Origin: Pseudomonadota bacterium
GTDB lineage: Bacteria > Myxococcota > Myxococcia > Myxococcales > Anaeromyxobacteraceae
Direction of reading: 5' to 3'
Assembly: GCA_023411405.1 (NCBI GenBank)
Contig: JAEYOU010000350.1
Location: forward strand, 1-38,510
Length of the DNA: 38,510 nucleotides
A model generated the notes under the pieces. The model had not been told where the DNA came from. It worked only from the letters and a program-made list of their open reading frames with translations, and made no database searches. A program made the translations under genes and the position numbers. Below are positions 15,928 through 24,936 of this stretch, one piece after another; positions within the stretch are counted from its first letter, which is position 1, and every line of letters starts with the position of its first letter.

Positions 15928-16994
15928 TCCTCCAGGGCAAGCGGGTCCTCATCACGGGGGGGACGGGATCGCTCGGGAAGACGCTCGTTCGGCGCCTACT
16001 CACCGGCGAGATGGGGGAGCCGTCGCGGATCATCATCTTCTCCCGCGACGAGGCCAAGCAGCACTACCTGCGCCTCGCCTACCTCCAGCGCACCGTCACC
16101 ACCGACGAGGTCATCTACGAGAACTTCCGGCGGACGCTGACCTTCCGGATTGGCGACGTCCGCAACTACGCCGACGTGTGCGACGTGATGCGCGAGGCGG
16201 ACGTCGTCATCAACGCGGCCGCGATGAAGCAGGTCCCCACCTGCGAGTACTTCCCCGAGCAGGCGGTCATGACCAACTGCCAGGGGGCCTACAACGTCGT
16301 CCGCGCCATCCGGGATCACGACTATCCCGTCGAGGCGGTGGTCGGGGTGAGCACGGACAAGGCGTGCAAGCCGGTCAACGTGATGGGCATGACGAAGGCG
16401 CTGCAGGAGCGCATCTTCACCTCGGCGAACGTCACCTGTCCGAGGACGCGGTTCATCTGCGTCCGGTACGGTAACGTCCTCGCGTCCCGCGGTTCGGTCA
16501 TCCCGCTCTTCCACGAGCAGATCCAGAAGGGCGGGCCGGTGACGGTCACGGTCCCGAACATGACCAGGTTCCTCCTCAGCCTCGACGTCGCGGTGGACAC
16601 GGTGTTCGCGGCACTGCGGAACGCGCGCGCGGGGGAGACGTTCATTCCTCGGGCGCCCTCCGCCACGGTCATGAACGTTGCGAAGGTGCTCGTGGGCGAC
16701 CGGCCCATCCGGATCGAGGTCACCGGCATCCGCCCGGGCGAGAAGCTGGACGAGATCCTGGTCTCCGAGGAGGAGTGCCACCGCACGATCGTGCGCGGGG
16801 ACTACTACGCGATCCTGCCCATCCTCCCCGAGCTGGTCGTGCACCCCGACCAGAAGGAAGGCCCTGCGCTCCGCAAGGAGTTCAGCTCCGGGGACGACGT
16901 GCTCGATCTGGCGGGGACGCGCGAGCTGCTGACGCGGCACAACCTCCTCGTCGGCCAGACGTTGCTCGACTCCGGCCGGGAGCTGCTCGCGTGA
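15924..16994 (+). CDS. UDP-GlcNAc 4,6-dehydratase/5-epimerase (FnlA/WbjB/WbvB/CapE family)
   Basis: This 356-residue SDR starts MILQGKRVLITGGTGSLGKTLVRRLL. It has IFSRDEAKQHYLR, FRIGDVRNYADVCDVMREADVVINAAAMKQVPTCEYFPEQAVMTN, and GVSTDKACKPVNVMGMTKALQER, in which the usual Tyr of the YxxxK pair is replaced by Met, as in inverting dehydratases of this family. RYGNVLASRGSVIPLF and IRPGEKLDEILVSEEE follow. It makes the 4-keto-6-deoxy-L-sugar from UDP-GlcNAc. ATG 15924 overlaps the reductase stop by ATGA and the 3' end overlaps the next GTG, so the three genes are translationally coupled. Together they supply an N-acetylated 6-deoxy-L-hexosamine to the polysaccharide. Confidence 0.92.
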   Translation: MILQGKRVLITGGTGSLGKTLVRRLLTGEMGEPSRIIIFSRDEAKQHYLRLAYLQRTVTTDEVIYENFRRTLTFRIGDVRNYADVCDVMREADVVINAAAMKQVPTCEYFPEQAVMTNCQGAYNVVRAIRDHDYPVEAVVGVSTDKACKPVNVMGMTKALQERIFTSANVTCPRTRFICVRYGNVLASRGSVIPLFHEQIQKGGPVTVTVPNMTRFLLSLDVAVDTVFAALRNARAGETFIPRAPSATVMNVAKVLVGDRPIRIEVTGIRPGEKLDEILVSEEECHRTIVRGDYYAILPILPELVVHPDQKEGPALRKEFSSGDDVLDLAGTRELLTRHNLLVGQTLLDSGRELLA

Positions 16995-18148
16995 CCTCTG
17001 CCGCTGGCCCGTCGCGACTCAAGGTGATGACCATCGCGGGGACCCGGCCCGAGGTCATCAAGCTGAGCCGGGTCATCGCCGCGCTGGACGCCTGCACGGA
17101 CCACGTCCTCGTGCACTCCGGGCAGAACTCCGACTACGAGCTCAACGCGATCTTCTTCGAGCAGCTCGGGATCCGTGCGCCGGATCACCACCTTGGCGTG
17201 CAGGGCCGGACGCCGGCGGAGGCGATCGCCGACGTCATCCGCAAGTCGGACGAGGTGCTGGAGCGCGAGCGGCCCGACGCGCTCCTCGTGTACGGCGACA
17301 CCAACACGTGTCTCTGCGTCCTGCCGGCAAAGCGGCGGAAGGTCCCTGTCTTCCACATGGAGGCGGGGAACCGCTGCTTCGACCAGCGCGTGCCCGAGGA
17401 GCTCAACCGGAAGGTCGTCGATCACCTGAGCGACATCAACATGCCGCTCACGGAGCACGCGCGGCGGTACCTCCTCGCGGAGGGTATCCGTCCAGAGACG
17501 GTCATCCGGATCGGGTCGCCGATGCGCGAGGTGCTGGATCATCATCGTCCCCAGATCGATCGATCCAGTGTTCTTGCATCGCTCGGGCTCGCGGCGGGGC
17601 GCTTCTTCCTCGTCAGCGCGCACCGAGAAGAGAACGTGGACCGGCCGGAGTACCTCCGGAGGCTGCTCGATTGTCTGGCGGCGCTCCGGCAGGAGCATGC
17701 AATCCCGATCGTCGTCTCCACGCATCCCCGCACGCGGAAGCGGCTGGAGGCGCTCTCGGGCGGTGCGGCGCTCCAGGCGGACGGCGTTTCTTTCCTCAAG
17801 CCGTTCGGCTTCCTCGATTACGTCAAGCTCGAGATGTCGGCGCGGTGTGTGCTCTCGGACAGCGGCACCATCACCGAGGAGGCGGCCGTCCTGGGCTTCC
17901 CCGCCGTGACGATCCGCGAGGCGCACGAGCGCCCCGAGGGGATGGACGCCGGAGTCCTGGTCATGAGCGGCCTCACGCCCGAGCGCGTGCGAGACGCCGT
18001 GCGCCTCGTGACCGCGGAGCCGAGGCGCCCGTGCGACGAGGTCCCCGACTACGCCGACCGGGGCGTCTCCGGCAAGGTCGCGCGGATCATCCTGAGCTAC
18101 GTCGACTACGTGAACCGGACGGTGTGGCAGAAGGGCATCGGGCATTGA
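16991..18148 (+). CDS. UDP-N-acetyl-6-deoxy-L-hexosamine 2-epimerase (WecB-like; FnlC/WbvD/CapG family)
   Basis: This 385-residue GT-B-fold epimerase has KVMTIAGTRPEVIKLSRVI and VLVHSGQNSDYELNAIFFEQLGI. The block VFHMEAGNRCFDQRVPEELNRKVVDHLSDINMPLTEHARRYLL is characteristic of the FnlC/CapG subgroup; ordinary WecB has HVEAGLR here. ISAHREENVD (as VSAHREENVDRPEYL), LSDSGTITEEAAVLGFPAVTIREAHERPEGMD and GVSGKVARI follow. It inverts C2 of the UDP sugar produced by the two preceding enzymes and completes UDP-L-QuiNAc or UDP-L-FucNAc. The GTG start at 16991 overlaps the previous stop (GTGA) and is in frame with the conserved N-terminus. Confidence 0.9.
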   Translation: MTSAAGPSRLKVMTIAGTRPEVIKLSRVIAALDACTDHVLVHSGQNSDYELNAIFFEQLGIRAPDHHLGVQGRTPAEAIADVIRKSDEVLERERPDALLVYGDTNTCLCVLPAKRRKVPVFHMEAGNRCFDQRVPEELNRKVVDHLSDINMPLTEHARRYLLAEGIRPETVIRIGSPMREVLDHHRPQIDRSSVLASLGLAAGRFFLVSAHREENVDRPEYLRRLLDCLAALRQEHAIPIVVSTHPRTRKRLEALSGGAALQADGVSFLKPFGFLDYVKLEMSARCVLSDSGTITEEAAVLGFPAVTIREAHERPEGMDAGVLVMSGLTPERVRDAVRLVTAEPRRPCDEVPDYADRGVSGKVARIILSYVDYVNRTVWQKGIGH

Positions 18149-18169
18149 GGTCGGTGACCTGGAGCGTCA

Positions 18170-18217
18170 CGAGCCCTCGTTGGCCCCCAGGCGACCGATC
18201 GCGTGCCTAAGGGCTCG
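18170..18217. terminator. Possible bidirectional terminator between convergent genes
   Basis: The 8-nt arms CGAGCCCT (18170-18177) and AGGGCTCG (18210-18217) are exact complements with a 32-nt loop that contains a shorter AGGC/GCCT pairing. It lies between the converging 2-epimerase and methyltransferase genes and overlaps the methyltransferase stop. No U-tract is visible, so this is only a possible terminator. Confidence 0.3.
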
Positions 18218-18932
18218 GCGCGGGAGGGACCCTGCGATAGGCCACGCACACAACGCCGCGCCGCGAGTACAGCTCCTCGAGCACCACCGCGACGCCCGTC
18301 GTCCGCGCGACGTAGCCTGGCAGATCCTCGAACCAATCATGGTGGAAGCGACAGTAATCGCGCGGATAGCGATGGAGATGAAAGGATGGCGTGTGCGTCA
18401 TCGCGTAGAGAAGGCCTCCCTCATTGAGGAGCCCGAGCATGTTCGCCATCGCGGTGGTCGGGGCGATGACATGCTCGAGCAGTGCGTGGCACACGACGGC
18501 GTCGTATCCGCGGCCGATCTCGGGAGGCGCCGGCAGGCACACGTCCCAGCGGAAGTCGGGGGCGTTCATGGGTCGAGCGTCGGTGAGCTCAGGGAACAGA
18601 TCCACCGTCACGAAGGCTACGGCGGGATACTTCGCCGCCAGGATCGCTTTGGTAGGCCCGTTCTCCGACACAAGGAGGCACCGCCGTCCAAGCCCGTGGT
18701 GCTCCCAGAACTGGACAAGCACCCCGTCGAAGTGCCCGGCGAGATTCGGCACCGGGAGTCCTGGAGCAGTCTCGGAATAGCACTGTGAGGCCGTCCTCGA
18801 AAACCAGTGCGCTCCGACGGGTTGGAGGCCTGAGCGAGCCATGACGATGTCCCGGGCCCACAGGTACACGGGGCGGAGCGGGTTCAGGGTCTTCCAGTTC
18901 ACGGGCGATCGCACCACCAGAGTATCCCGCAT
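18207..18932 (-). CDS. SAM-dependent methyltransferase
   Basis: The 241-residue protein has a methyltransferase-like centre: FVTVDLFPELTDARPMNAPDFRWDVCLPAP, then YDAVVCHALLEHVIAPTTAMANMLGLLNEGGLLYAMTHTPSFHLHRYPRDYCRFHHDWFEDLPGY. The RYPRDYxRF-type ending is common in glycan-locus methyltransferases. Motif I is weak (RRCLLVSENGPTKAIL), so the fold assignment rests mainly on the EH and GG(L)L blocks. ATG 18932 (MRDTLVVRSPVNWKTLNPLRPVYLW) is chosen because GAGGCG lies just upstream; the longer in-frame extension to 19145 overlaps the ligase-like gene and has low-complexity Arg/Ser/Pro content. It lies 68 nt after that gene on the same strand. Confidence 0.78.
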   Translation of the reverse strand: MRDTLVVRSPVNWKTLNPLRPVYLWARDIVMARSGLQPVGAHWFSRTASQCYSETAPGLPVPNLAGHFDGVLVQFWEHHGLGRRCLLVSENGPTKAILAAKYPAVAFVTVDLFPELTDARPMNAPDFRWDVCLPAPPEIGRGYDAVVCHALLEHVIAPTTAMANMLGLLNEGGLLYAMTHTPSFHLHRYPRDYCRFHHDWFEDLPGYVARTTGVAVVLEELYSRRGVVCVAYRRVPPAPSP

Positions 18933-19000
18933 CTCGCGCCTCGGAGGGAACGACGAGGCTTTCTCGGCGCGCAAGCGTCCGCCGCGGGACGGTCCCGGGC

Positions 19001-21361
19001 TCAGGGAGAAGAACGGCGGAGCCGCCCGAGTCGGCTCGCGATCTCCTTCGCCGGTGAACCGGGAAGCGCAGCGGCTCGTTCGAGCGCCGCGATCGCTTCC
19101 TGGGTGCGACCCACTTGCGCACGGAGTTGCGCCACGTACATCCACAACCGGGCATCATTCGGAGTCGCGACCAGTGCGCCCTCGAGCTCCAGGATGGCCT
19201 CGGGCGTACGAGACTGGGCGTGGAGGATCGTCGCGCGGAGGACGTGCCTGGCGGCGACATCGGCGGGAGTCGCAGGTACGATGGCGTTCGTGCGGCGGCG
19301 CGCCTCCCCGTAGCGCTTATCCTTGATGTCCCAGGCAACGTGGAACTCGACGAGTCGGGCCGCACCGGGAAGAGCGGCGAGCCCTCGGTCGACCTCCTGG
19401 CGCGCGGCGGCCAGGTCGCCTTGGGCGGCGAGGGCGGAGGCGGCGATCCGGTACGCTTCCAGGTCCCGGGGCACGGCGGCCACTCGCTCCCGCGCGACCC
19501 TGAGCGCGGTCTCGAGATCGCCGTTGCGGAGCGCGACCTGCGCAAGGGGAAGCGTGGCCCGGTGATCCGCGAACTCCTCCCAGGAGCGGGTGAGCACGAG
19601 TTGAGCGTCGGAAGGGCGTTCGCCGGCGAGCGCGGCCCCGAGCGCGAGGAGTCCGTCGGGCGTGTCCCCGGCGACTCGATACAGCACCTCGAGCGAAGGC
19701 CAGATCCGGGTCGCCTCGGCCAGCGCTCCGGCGTGGCCGAGCGAGACGGCGAGCCCGTACTCGCGGATCGCCTCTGCGTCGTGCACGCCAGCGAGGCAGC
19801 GTCCCGCCGATGCGTGCGGCTCCGGCACCGTTGGCGCGAGCAGCATCGCTCGCCGGAGCCAGGGCAGGGCTTCCCGGCACCGGCCCTCGTCGGCCAAGCG
19901 CACGCCGGCGAGCGCATGAGGCAGGAAGTCGGCAGGCCGCTCGGAGACGACCCGCGCCCCCGTCTCGGCGACTCCATCGATCGGGCCGACGCCGAGCGAA
20001 GCGAGCCGCGCGTTGGCCCTCCACGAGACGATCTGGTGCGCAAGCCCCACCGCCGAGAAGACGGCGACGATCCCGAGGATTACGACCATCGGTACGCGGA
20101 CTCGTCCCATCCTCGACGACACGAGCCCGAGCGCGACGGAGAGCGGGACAGCCACTCCCAGGATCTCGGCGGAGAAGTCGAACCCGCACTGGAGGGCGAG
20201 GCACAGCACCCCGACGAGGAGCCCCACCTCGCTCAGCGAGGCGGCCCGACGCGCCGCACGGATCCAGATCCAGGCGATCGTGCCGAGCAGGAGGAGGCCG
20301 AAAGGGAGGCCCAGGTCGATCAGTACCTGGAGCCACTCGTTCTCCAGGTGGGTGTACGTCACCGCCGCGAGATCGGTCCGATACGCCTGGAAGACGGTGG
20401 GGAACGAGCCGCGGCCGATCCCCGTCCAGGCGAACTCGCGCACGAGCCGCACGCCGACCGGCCAGAGCTCCATCTTCAGGCTCGTCGGGCTCGCCCGGAG
20501 TGCACCGACCTGCTCGAGCACCGGCGTGAAGGCCAACAGCGCTCCCCCGGCGGTCCCGACGGCGATCGATCCGGAGAGGAGGAGCAGACGGTTGCGTGAG
20601 GCCAGGAGGCCACGTCGCCACCCCCAGGCCGCGAAGACCATCGTGCCCAGCGCGAACACGGAGATGCCGGCGCGGGAGATCGACGACACGAGCACCACGA
20701 CGACGGCGGCGAAGCCGATCGCCCAGGCCGTCCGCGCGCCGCCCTTTGCCTGCATCCCCTGCCCGAGCGCCACGAACCCCGTCAGGTTGAGGAACCCCGC
20801 GAGATGGTTCGGATTGACGAAGGGGATGTCGGGGACGAGGACGGGCGTGAAGCCGAGGAGCGCTGCGCCGAGCGTAGAGCACGCCACGAGGACCGCGCTC
20901 GCGGCCAGGGCGTTCAACAGCAGCGCCCTCCGGCGGTGCGTGTCCGCGAACGCCGCGGCGACAAAGAACGCGAGCAGGCAGGCGGTCGCCTTCGCGACCT
21001 CACGATGCCCAGACGCGACGTCGAGGGCGAGCGGTCGAGCGGCCGGGTACCGCCCGATCTCGCCCAGGGAGAGCTGGAAGATCGAGGCCGCGCCGGGCGA
21101 GATCGCATGTGCGGCTGCCGGCACCGGGAGGAGCTGGAAGGTCATCCAGAGCACCACCGCCGCGAGCGCGAGCGTCGAATACGAGACGCCCGCACCAGCG
21201 CACAGCGCACACGCGGCGGCGACGCTGGCCAGGGTCAGGACCACGGTCTCCGCCGGCAGATCCACCCCGCCGCGAGCGAGGGGCGTCGCGAGGACCAGCG
21301 CGGCGCACAGGTACAGCGCGCAGCGCGACAGGAACGAGTCACGAAAGTGCCCGGGCGGCAT
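19001..21361 (-). CDS. O-antigen-ligase-like polytopic membrane protein with C-terminal TPR domain
   Basis: The protein is 786 residues. The first ~470 contain about eleven hydrophobic segments. A Wzy_C (O-antigen ligase/polymerase) core lies between: PFVNPNHLAGFLNLTGFVALG, SSISRAGISVFALG, and the large periplasmic loop ending GIGRGSFPTVFQAYR ... THLENEWLQVLIDLGLPFGLLLL. The NxNHLAG and ThxENExLQ motifs are typical. The last ~300 residues are Ala/Leu-rich helical repeats of TPR type (for example AALAAQGDLAAARQEVDRGLAALP and TQEAIAALERAAALPG). Family knowledge: such proteins ligate or polymerise lipid-linked glycans in the inner membrane, often with periplasmic TPRs. The start is put at ATG 21361 because AGGGGAGG precedes it by 9 nt; ATG 21370 is the alternative. 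Confidence 0.88.
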   Translation of the reverse strand: MPPGHFRDSFLSRCALYLCAALVLATPLARGGVDLPAETVVLTLASVAAACALCAGAGVSYSTLALAAVVLWMTFQLLPVPAAAHAISPGAASIFQLSLGEIGRYPAARPLALDVASGHREVAKATACLLAFFVAAAFADTHRRRALLLNALAASAVLVACSTLGAALLGFTPVLVPDIPFVNPNHLAGFLNLTGFVALGQGMQAKGGARTAWAIGFAAVVVVLVSSISRAGISVFALGTMVFAAWGWRRGLLASRNRLLLLSGSIAVGTAGGALLAFTPVLEQVGALRASPTSLKMELWPVGVRLVREFAWTGIGRGSFPTVFQAYRTDLAAVTYTHLENEWLQVLIDLGLPFGLLLLGTIAWIWIRAARRAASLSEVGLLVGVLCLALQCGFDFSAEILGVAVPLSVALGLVSSRMGRVRVPMVVILGIVAVFSAVGLAHQIVSWRANARLASLGVGPIDGVAETGARVVSERPADFLPHALAGVRLADEGRCREALPWLRRAMLLAPTVPEPHASAGRCLAGVHDAEAIREYGLAVSLGHAGALAEATRIWPSLEVLYRVAGDTPDGLLALGAALAGERPSDAQLVLTRSWEEFADHRATLPLAQVALRNGDLETALRVARERVAAVPRDLEAYRIAASALAAQGDLAAARQEVDRGLAALPGAARLVEFHVAWDIKDKRYGEARRRTNAIVPATPADVAARHVLRATILHAQSRTPEAILELEGALVATPNDARLWMYVAQLRAQVGRTQEAIAALERAAALPGSPAKEIASRLGRLRRSSP

Positions 21362-21512
21362 CGAGACCATCCTCCCCTCGCCGCCCGGCCGAGGGCAAGT
21401 GGCCCGCTCGACACGAACCGGCGGGATCCTCTAGAGTTCTCCGCGACATAACCGCGCGAAGCCGCTCGTGGGATGAGCGCACTCACGGCGCGCGCGCGGG
21501 AAAGCCCATTGA
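21362..21512. promoter_or_regulatory. Divergent promoter region of the ligase-like gene and the BY-kinase gene
   Basis: These 151 nt separate a minus-strand and a plus-strand gene, so promoters for both must be here. I cannot point to a convincing -35/-10 or -24/-12 pair. The stretch is somewhat richer in A/T around 21425-21455 than its surroundings. Confidence 0.3.
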
Positions 21513-23711
21513 ATGGCGACCGTCCAGATCTCTCCCACTCCCGGCACGCCCGCGCAGCCCGCTCTCGACGGTCTCGATCTCCACACGCTCTGGAGGACGA
21601 TCCTCCGCAGGCGCTGGCTCGTCGTTCCGTTCTTCGCGGCGGTCGTCCTCGCCACTGCCGTGTTCACGCTCCGGGAGACGAAGATCTACGACGCGACCTG
21701 CACGATCATCATCGACGTGAACGCTCCCCGCGTCCTCGAGAAGGACCAGGTCCAGGACGTCGTGGACACCGGCGCCGGAGGGTACTGGTCGAGCCGGGAG
21801 TACTACGAGACGCAGTACAAGGTGATCACCAGCCGGGCGGTCGCGCAGCGCGTCGCGGACCACCTGGCGCTCGGGAAGAACGTCGCGTTCCTCCGGCTCG
21901 AGGACGAGCAGCGTCCCGCGCTCGAGGCGGGCACGCTCAAGCGCGACCCGGTGGCCCGGCTCCTGGTGAACGTGAGGGTGGAGCCGGTGAAGGACTCGCG
22001 GGTGGTCCGCATCCGGTACGAGGATCCCGATCCCCAGCTCGCGGCGGCGATCGCCAACGCCTTCGCGGATGCGTACATCGCGGAGAGCCTGGCGGTGAAG
22101 TCGAGCACCACTCAGAACGCCTCCGAGTGGCTGGAGCAGCAGCTCGAGGATCTCGAGAAGAAGCTCGACGCGAGCGGTAAGGCGCTCTTCGAGTTCAAGC
22201 GGGATCACGACATCGTGGCCGCAAGCTGGGAGGACCGCCAGAGCATGGTCTCGCAGCGGCTCACCGCGATCAATGACGCGTTGACCAAGGCGAGGGTCCG
22301 CAAGGCCGAGCTCCAGGCGCGGAACCATGCGTACGCGGATCTCTCGCAAAAGGTCCGCGCAGGCGACGTGGCGCTCGACGACATCAGCGCCGTGGGCGGG
22401 CCGGAGGCCATTCAGGCGACGAAGATGCGCTTCCTCGAGGCGCGATCGGAGTGCGCGGATCTTCGCGTGAAGTACCTGGAGGACCACCCCAGGCTCGAGG
22501 CCTGCGGGAAGAAGCTCGCGCTCGCGCACCAGAGCCTGCAGGACGAGCTCAAGTCCGCCGTCCGCACGGCGGAGCGGGAGTACAGCGAGATCAGCGCGGC
22601 CGAGAAGAATCTGCTCCAGCTCCTCAACGAGACCAAGGCGGACGCGTTCAGCCTGAACCAGTACGAGCGGCAGTACGCCGAACTCAGGCGGGTCCACGAC
22701 AACAACCAGCGGCTCTACGAGCTCGTGATGAAGCGCCTCAAGGACACGGGCGTGGCGGGGATGCTGCAGGTCTCGAACGTCCGGATCCTCGACCGTGCGC
22801 AAGCCTCCAGCCGGCCGGTGCGGCCCAGGGCCCGGTCGAACCTCTCCCTGGCAGTGGTGCTCGGATTGATGGGCGCCGTCGCGCTCGCGTTCCTCGTCGA
22901 GAAGCTCGACACGAGCATCACCAGCCGGGAGCGGATCGAGGAGCGGCTGGGCATCGCCTTCCTCGGGTTCCTGCCCCGCATGCCACAGGGCAAGGACGGA
23001 GCACGCCAGGAGCTCCTGGTCCACGAGCAGCCGAAGTCGGCGGTGGCGGAGTGCGTACGTGCGGTCCGCACCAACCTCCTGTTCATGTCGCCGGACAAGC
23101 CGCTGCGCTCGATCCTGGTGACCTCGACGGGGCCGAAGGAGGGGAAGACCACGACGGCGGTCTCGCTCGCCGTGGCGATGACCAGCTCCGGGAGCCGGGT
23201 CCTCCTGGTCGACGCCGACATGCGCAAGCCGCGCGTCCACCGGATCTTCGGCCTGGAGAACGAGGCGGGGCTCTCGTCGCTGACCGTGGGCGAGGGAGAT
23301 CTCGAGCGCACGATCCGTCCATCCGGCATCCCGCACCTGGACGTTCTCTCCTGCGGGCCCGTGCCGCCGAATCCCGCCGAGCTCCTGCACACGGCCGCGT
23401 TTCAGCGGATCCTGAAGGAGGTCGCCTCGCGGTACGACCGCGTGATCCTCGACTCTCCTCCGATCGGCGTCGTGGCCGACGCTCTGGTCGTCTCGACGCT
23501 GGTCGACGGTGCGCTCATGGTCCTCCGGGCGGGCGCGACGTCGCGCGATCTGGCGGCGCACGGCGCGAAGCAGCTCCGGGACGTGAAGGCCCGGATCCTC
23601 GGGGCCGTGCTCAATGACGTCGAACTCGAGGACCAGAAGTACGGACAGTACGCGTCCTACGCGAGCTACGGTCAATCGTACGGAGACGGCAAGCAGGATG
23701 ACGAGAGCTGA
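21513..23711 (+). CDS. wzc: Polysaccharide chain-length regulator/tyrosine autokinase (Wzc-like BY-kinase)
   Basis: The 732-residue inner-membrane protein has Wzz and kinase parts in one chain. A first transmembrane helix lies near 38-56 (WLVVPFFAAVVLATAVF). A periplasmic Wzz/GNVR region with long helices (about 200-430) ends in the Pro-rich ASSRPVRPRARSNLS before the second helix (LAVVLGLMGAVALAFLV). The cytoplasmic kinase has Walker A STGPKEGKTT (538-547), Walker A' VLLVDADMRKP (563-573) and Walker B VILDSPP. The C-terminal tyrosine cluster has Tyr710, 713, 716, 719 and 723. Cycles of autophosphorylation here govern polymer length and export with Wzy. It opens the large plus-strand operon. 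The first residues (MATVQISPTPGTPAQP) are a short cytoplasmic lead. Confidence 0.95.
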   Translation: MATVQISPTPGTPAQPALDGLDLHTLWRTILRRRWLVVPFFAAVVLATAVFTLRETKIYDATCTIIIDVNAPRVLEKDQVQDVVDTGAGGYWSSREYYETQYKVITSRAVAQRVADHLALGKNVAFLRLEDEQRPALEAGTLKRDPVARLLVNVRVEPVKDSRVVRIRYEDPDPQLAAAIANAFADAYIAESLAVKSSTTQNASEWLEQQLEDLEKKLDASGKALFEFKRDHDIVAASWEDRQSMVSQRLTAINDALTKARVRKAELQARNHAYADLSQKVRAGDVALDDISAVGGPEAIQATKMRFLEARSECADLRVKYLEDHPRLEACGKKLALAHQSLQDELKSAVRTAEREYSEISAAEKNLLQLLNETKADAFSLNQYERQYAELRRVHDNNQRLYELVMKRLKDTGVAGMLQVSNVRILDRAQASSRPVRPRARSNLSLAVVLGLMGAVALAFLVEKLDTSITSRERIEERLGIAFLGFLPRMPQGKDGARQELLVHEQPKSAVAECVRAVRTNLLFMSPDKPLRSILVTSTGPKEGKTTTAVSLAVAMTSSGSRVLLVDADMRKPRVHRIFGLENEAGLSSLTVGEGDLERTIRPSGIPHLDVLSCGPVPPNPAELLHTAAFQRILKEVASRYDRVILDSPPIGVVADALVVSTLVDGALMVLRAGATSRDLAAHGAKQLRDVKARILGAVLNDVELEDQKYGQYASYASYGQSYGDGKQDDES

Positions 23712-23766
23712 TCGGGCCGGCGACTCTCCGCTCATCGACCTCCACCTCCATCGGGACCACGGGGCG

Positions 23767-24936
23767 ATGAAGAAGGGCGAGGCAGGGCGCACGCGCTTGC
23801 TGATGGTCCGCTCCGGCGGGTGGGACCAATGGGTGGAGACACTGGCCGACCACCTCGGGCGCCACGGGTTCGTGGTGAGCGTGCTCGTCCCCAACGCGAC
23901 AGTCGAGCAGCACCGAACATCCGGGGCGTTCTCGATTCAAGGGGGTGTCAGGTCCCGCGGCCTCACCGGCGTGTGGCGGTCGGCGCTGGCGCTCCGCCGA
24001 CACCTCGCACGTGCCGACCCCGACATCCTCTACGTCGTCGACAGCTGGTCGATCCCCATGGTCTGGCTCGCGACGGCGGGCAAGCTCCGGTGGCCGCGGA
24101 CCTCCGTGGTCTACCACACGTTCGAGTGGATCGAGCCGGCAGTCCACGGACGAGCGCGATGCCACCTGGAGAAGCTGATGTGCCGTCGCGCGGACCTGGT
24201 CGTCAACGTCGACCGGACTCGCGGGCGGGTGCAGCAGCTCGTCTACGGTCTGGCACGCACGCCGCTGTGGGTGAGGAACAGCCTCTCGCGGGACTACCCG
24301 GTCCCGGTGCCCAGCTCCGAAGCCCGGCGACGACTGCTCGGTCAGCATCCGCCCGAGGACAGCGTCGCGGTCGTGTGCCCCTCTAGCATGCACCCCGATC
24401 GAAGGGGGGTCGAGATCGTTCGCGCGGTGGCGAAGCTTCCACCCAGGTTTCGGCTCGCGGCGATCGCCGGCTCCGGTCCGTACCAGGACGAGTGTGCGCG
24501 AGTGGCGGAGGCGTCGGGGGCTTCGGATCGAGTGACCTTCCTGCCGCGGATGTCGTTCCACGAGGCGATGACGTGCGCTGCGAATGCCGACATCGGGCTC
24601 GTCCTCCACGACGGCAAGAGCCCAAGCCTCGGGAACTACCTCGCAAACCCCATGCGGCTGTCGATGTTCGCGGCCAGCGGCATCCCCGTGGTTGCCACGG
24701 ATCTGCCCTCCGTCGCGGAGGAGGTCTACCGGCACGGGTTGGGTGTGTGCTGCGACAGCAGCGAGCCGGGCTCGATCGCGGCGGCCATCGAACGGCTCGA
24801 GAGATCGGCGCTCCTGAAGAAGCCCAGGAACGAGACTATCGTGGCGGCGTTCCGGGAGGAGACGTGCTTCGAGCGCCGTGCCGCGGACCTGGAGCACGCC
24901 CTCCTCTCGCTCGAAGCCGGCGTCCGCCATGAGTGA
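23767..24936 (+). CDS. Glycosyltransferase, GT4-like
   Basis: The protein is 389 residues from ATG 23767 (MKKGEAGRTRLLMVRSGGWDQW). A longer start at 23698 overlaps the kinase gene by 14 nt and adds 23 residues. The GT-B pattern comprises an N-domain VETLADHLGRHGFVVSVLVPN, then ADPDILYVVDSWSIPMVWLA, VVYHTFEWIEPA, and CRRADLVVNVDRTRGRVQQLVYG. The C-domain has RRGVEIVRAVAKLPPRFRLAAIAGSGPYQDECARVAE, DRVTFLPRMSFHEAMTCAANADIGLVLHDGKSPSLGNYLANPMRLSMFAASGIPVVAT. E-x7-E is absent; the NPMRLSMFAASG form replaces it, as in several exopolysaccharide GT4 proteins. It shares an 8-nt overlap with the flippase gene downstream. Confidence 0.83.
   Translation: MKKGEAGRTRLLMVRSGGWDQWVETLADHLGRHGFVVSVLVPNATVEQHRTSGAFSIQGGVRSRGLTGVWRSALALRRHLARADPDILYVVDSWSIPMVWLATAGKLRWPRTSVVYHTFEWIEPAVHGRARCHLEKLMCRRADLVVNVDRTRGRVQQLVYGLARTPLWVRNSLSRDYPVPVPSSEARRRLLGQHPPEDSVAVVCPSSMHPDRRGVEIVRAVAKLPPRFRLAAIAGSGPYQDECARVAEASGASDRVTFLPRMSFHEAMTCAANADIGLVLHDGKSPSLGNYLANPMRLSMFAASGIPVVATDLPSVAEEVYRHGLGVCCDSSEPGSIAAAIERLERSALLKKPRNETIVAAFREETCFERRAADLEHALLSLEAGVRHE

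Noticed and set aside
18933..19145. N-terminal extension of the methyltransferase to 19145
   Set aside because: It would overlap the ligase-like gene by over 140 nt and encodes low-complexity sequence; ATG 18932 has a ribosome site.
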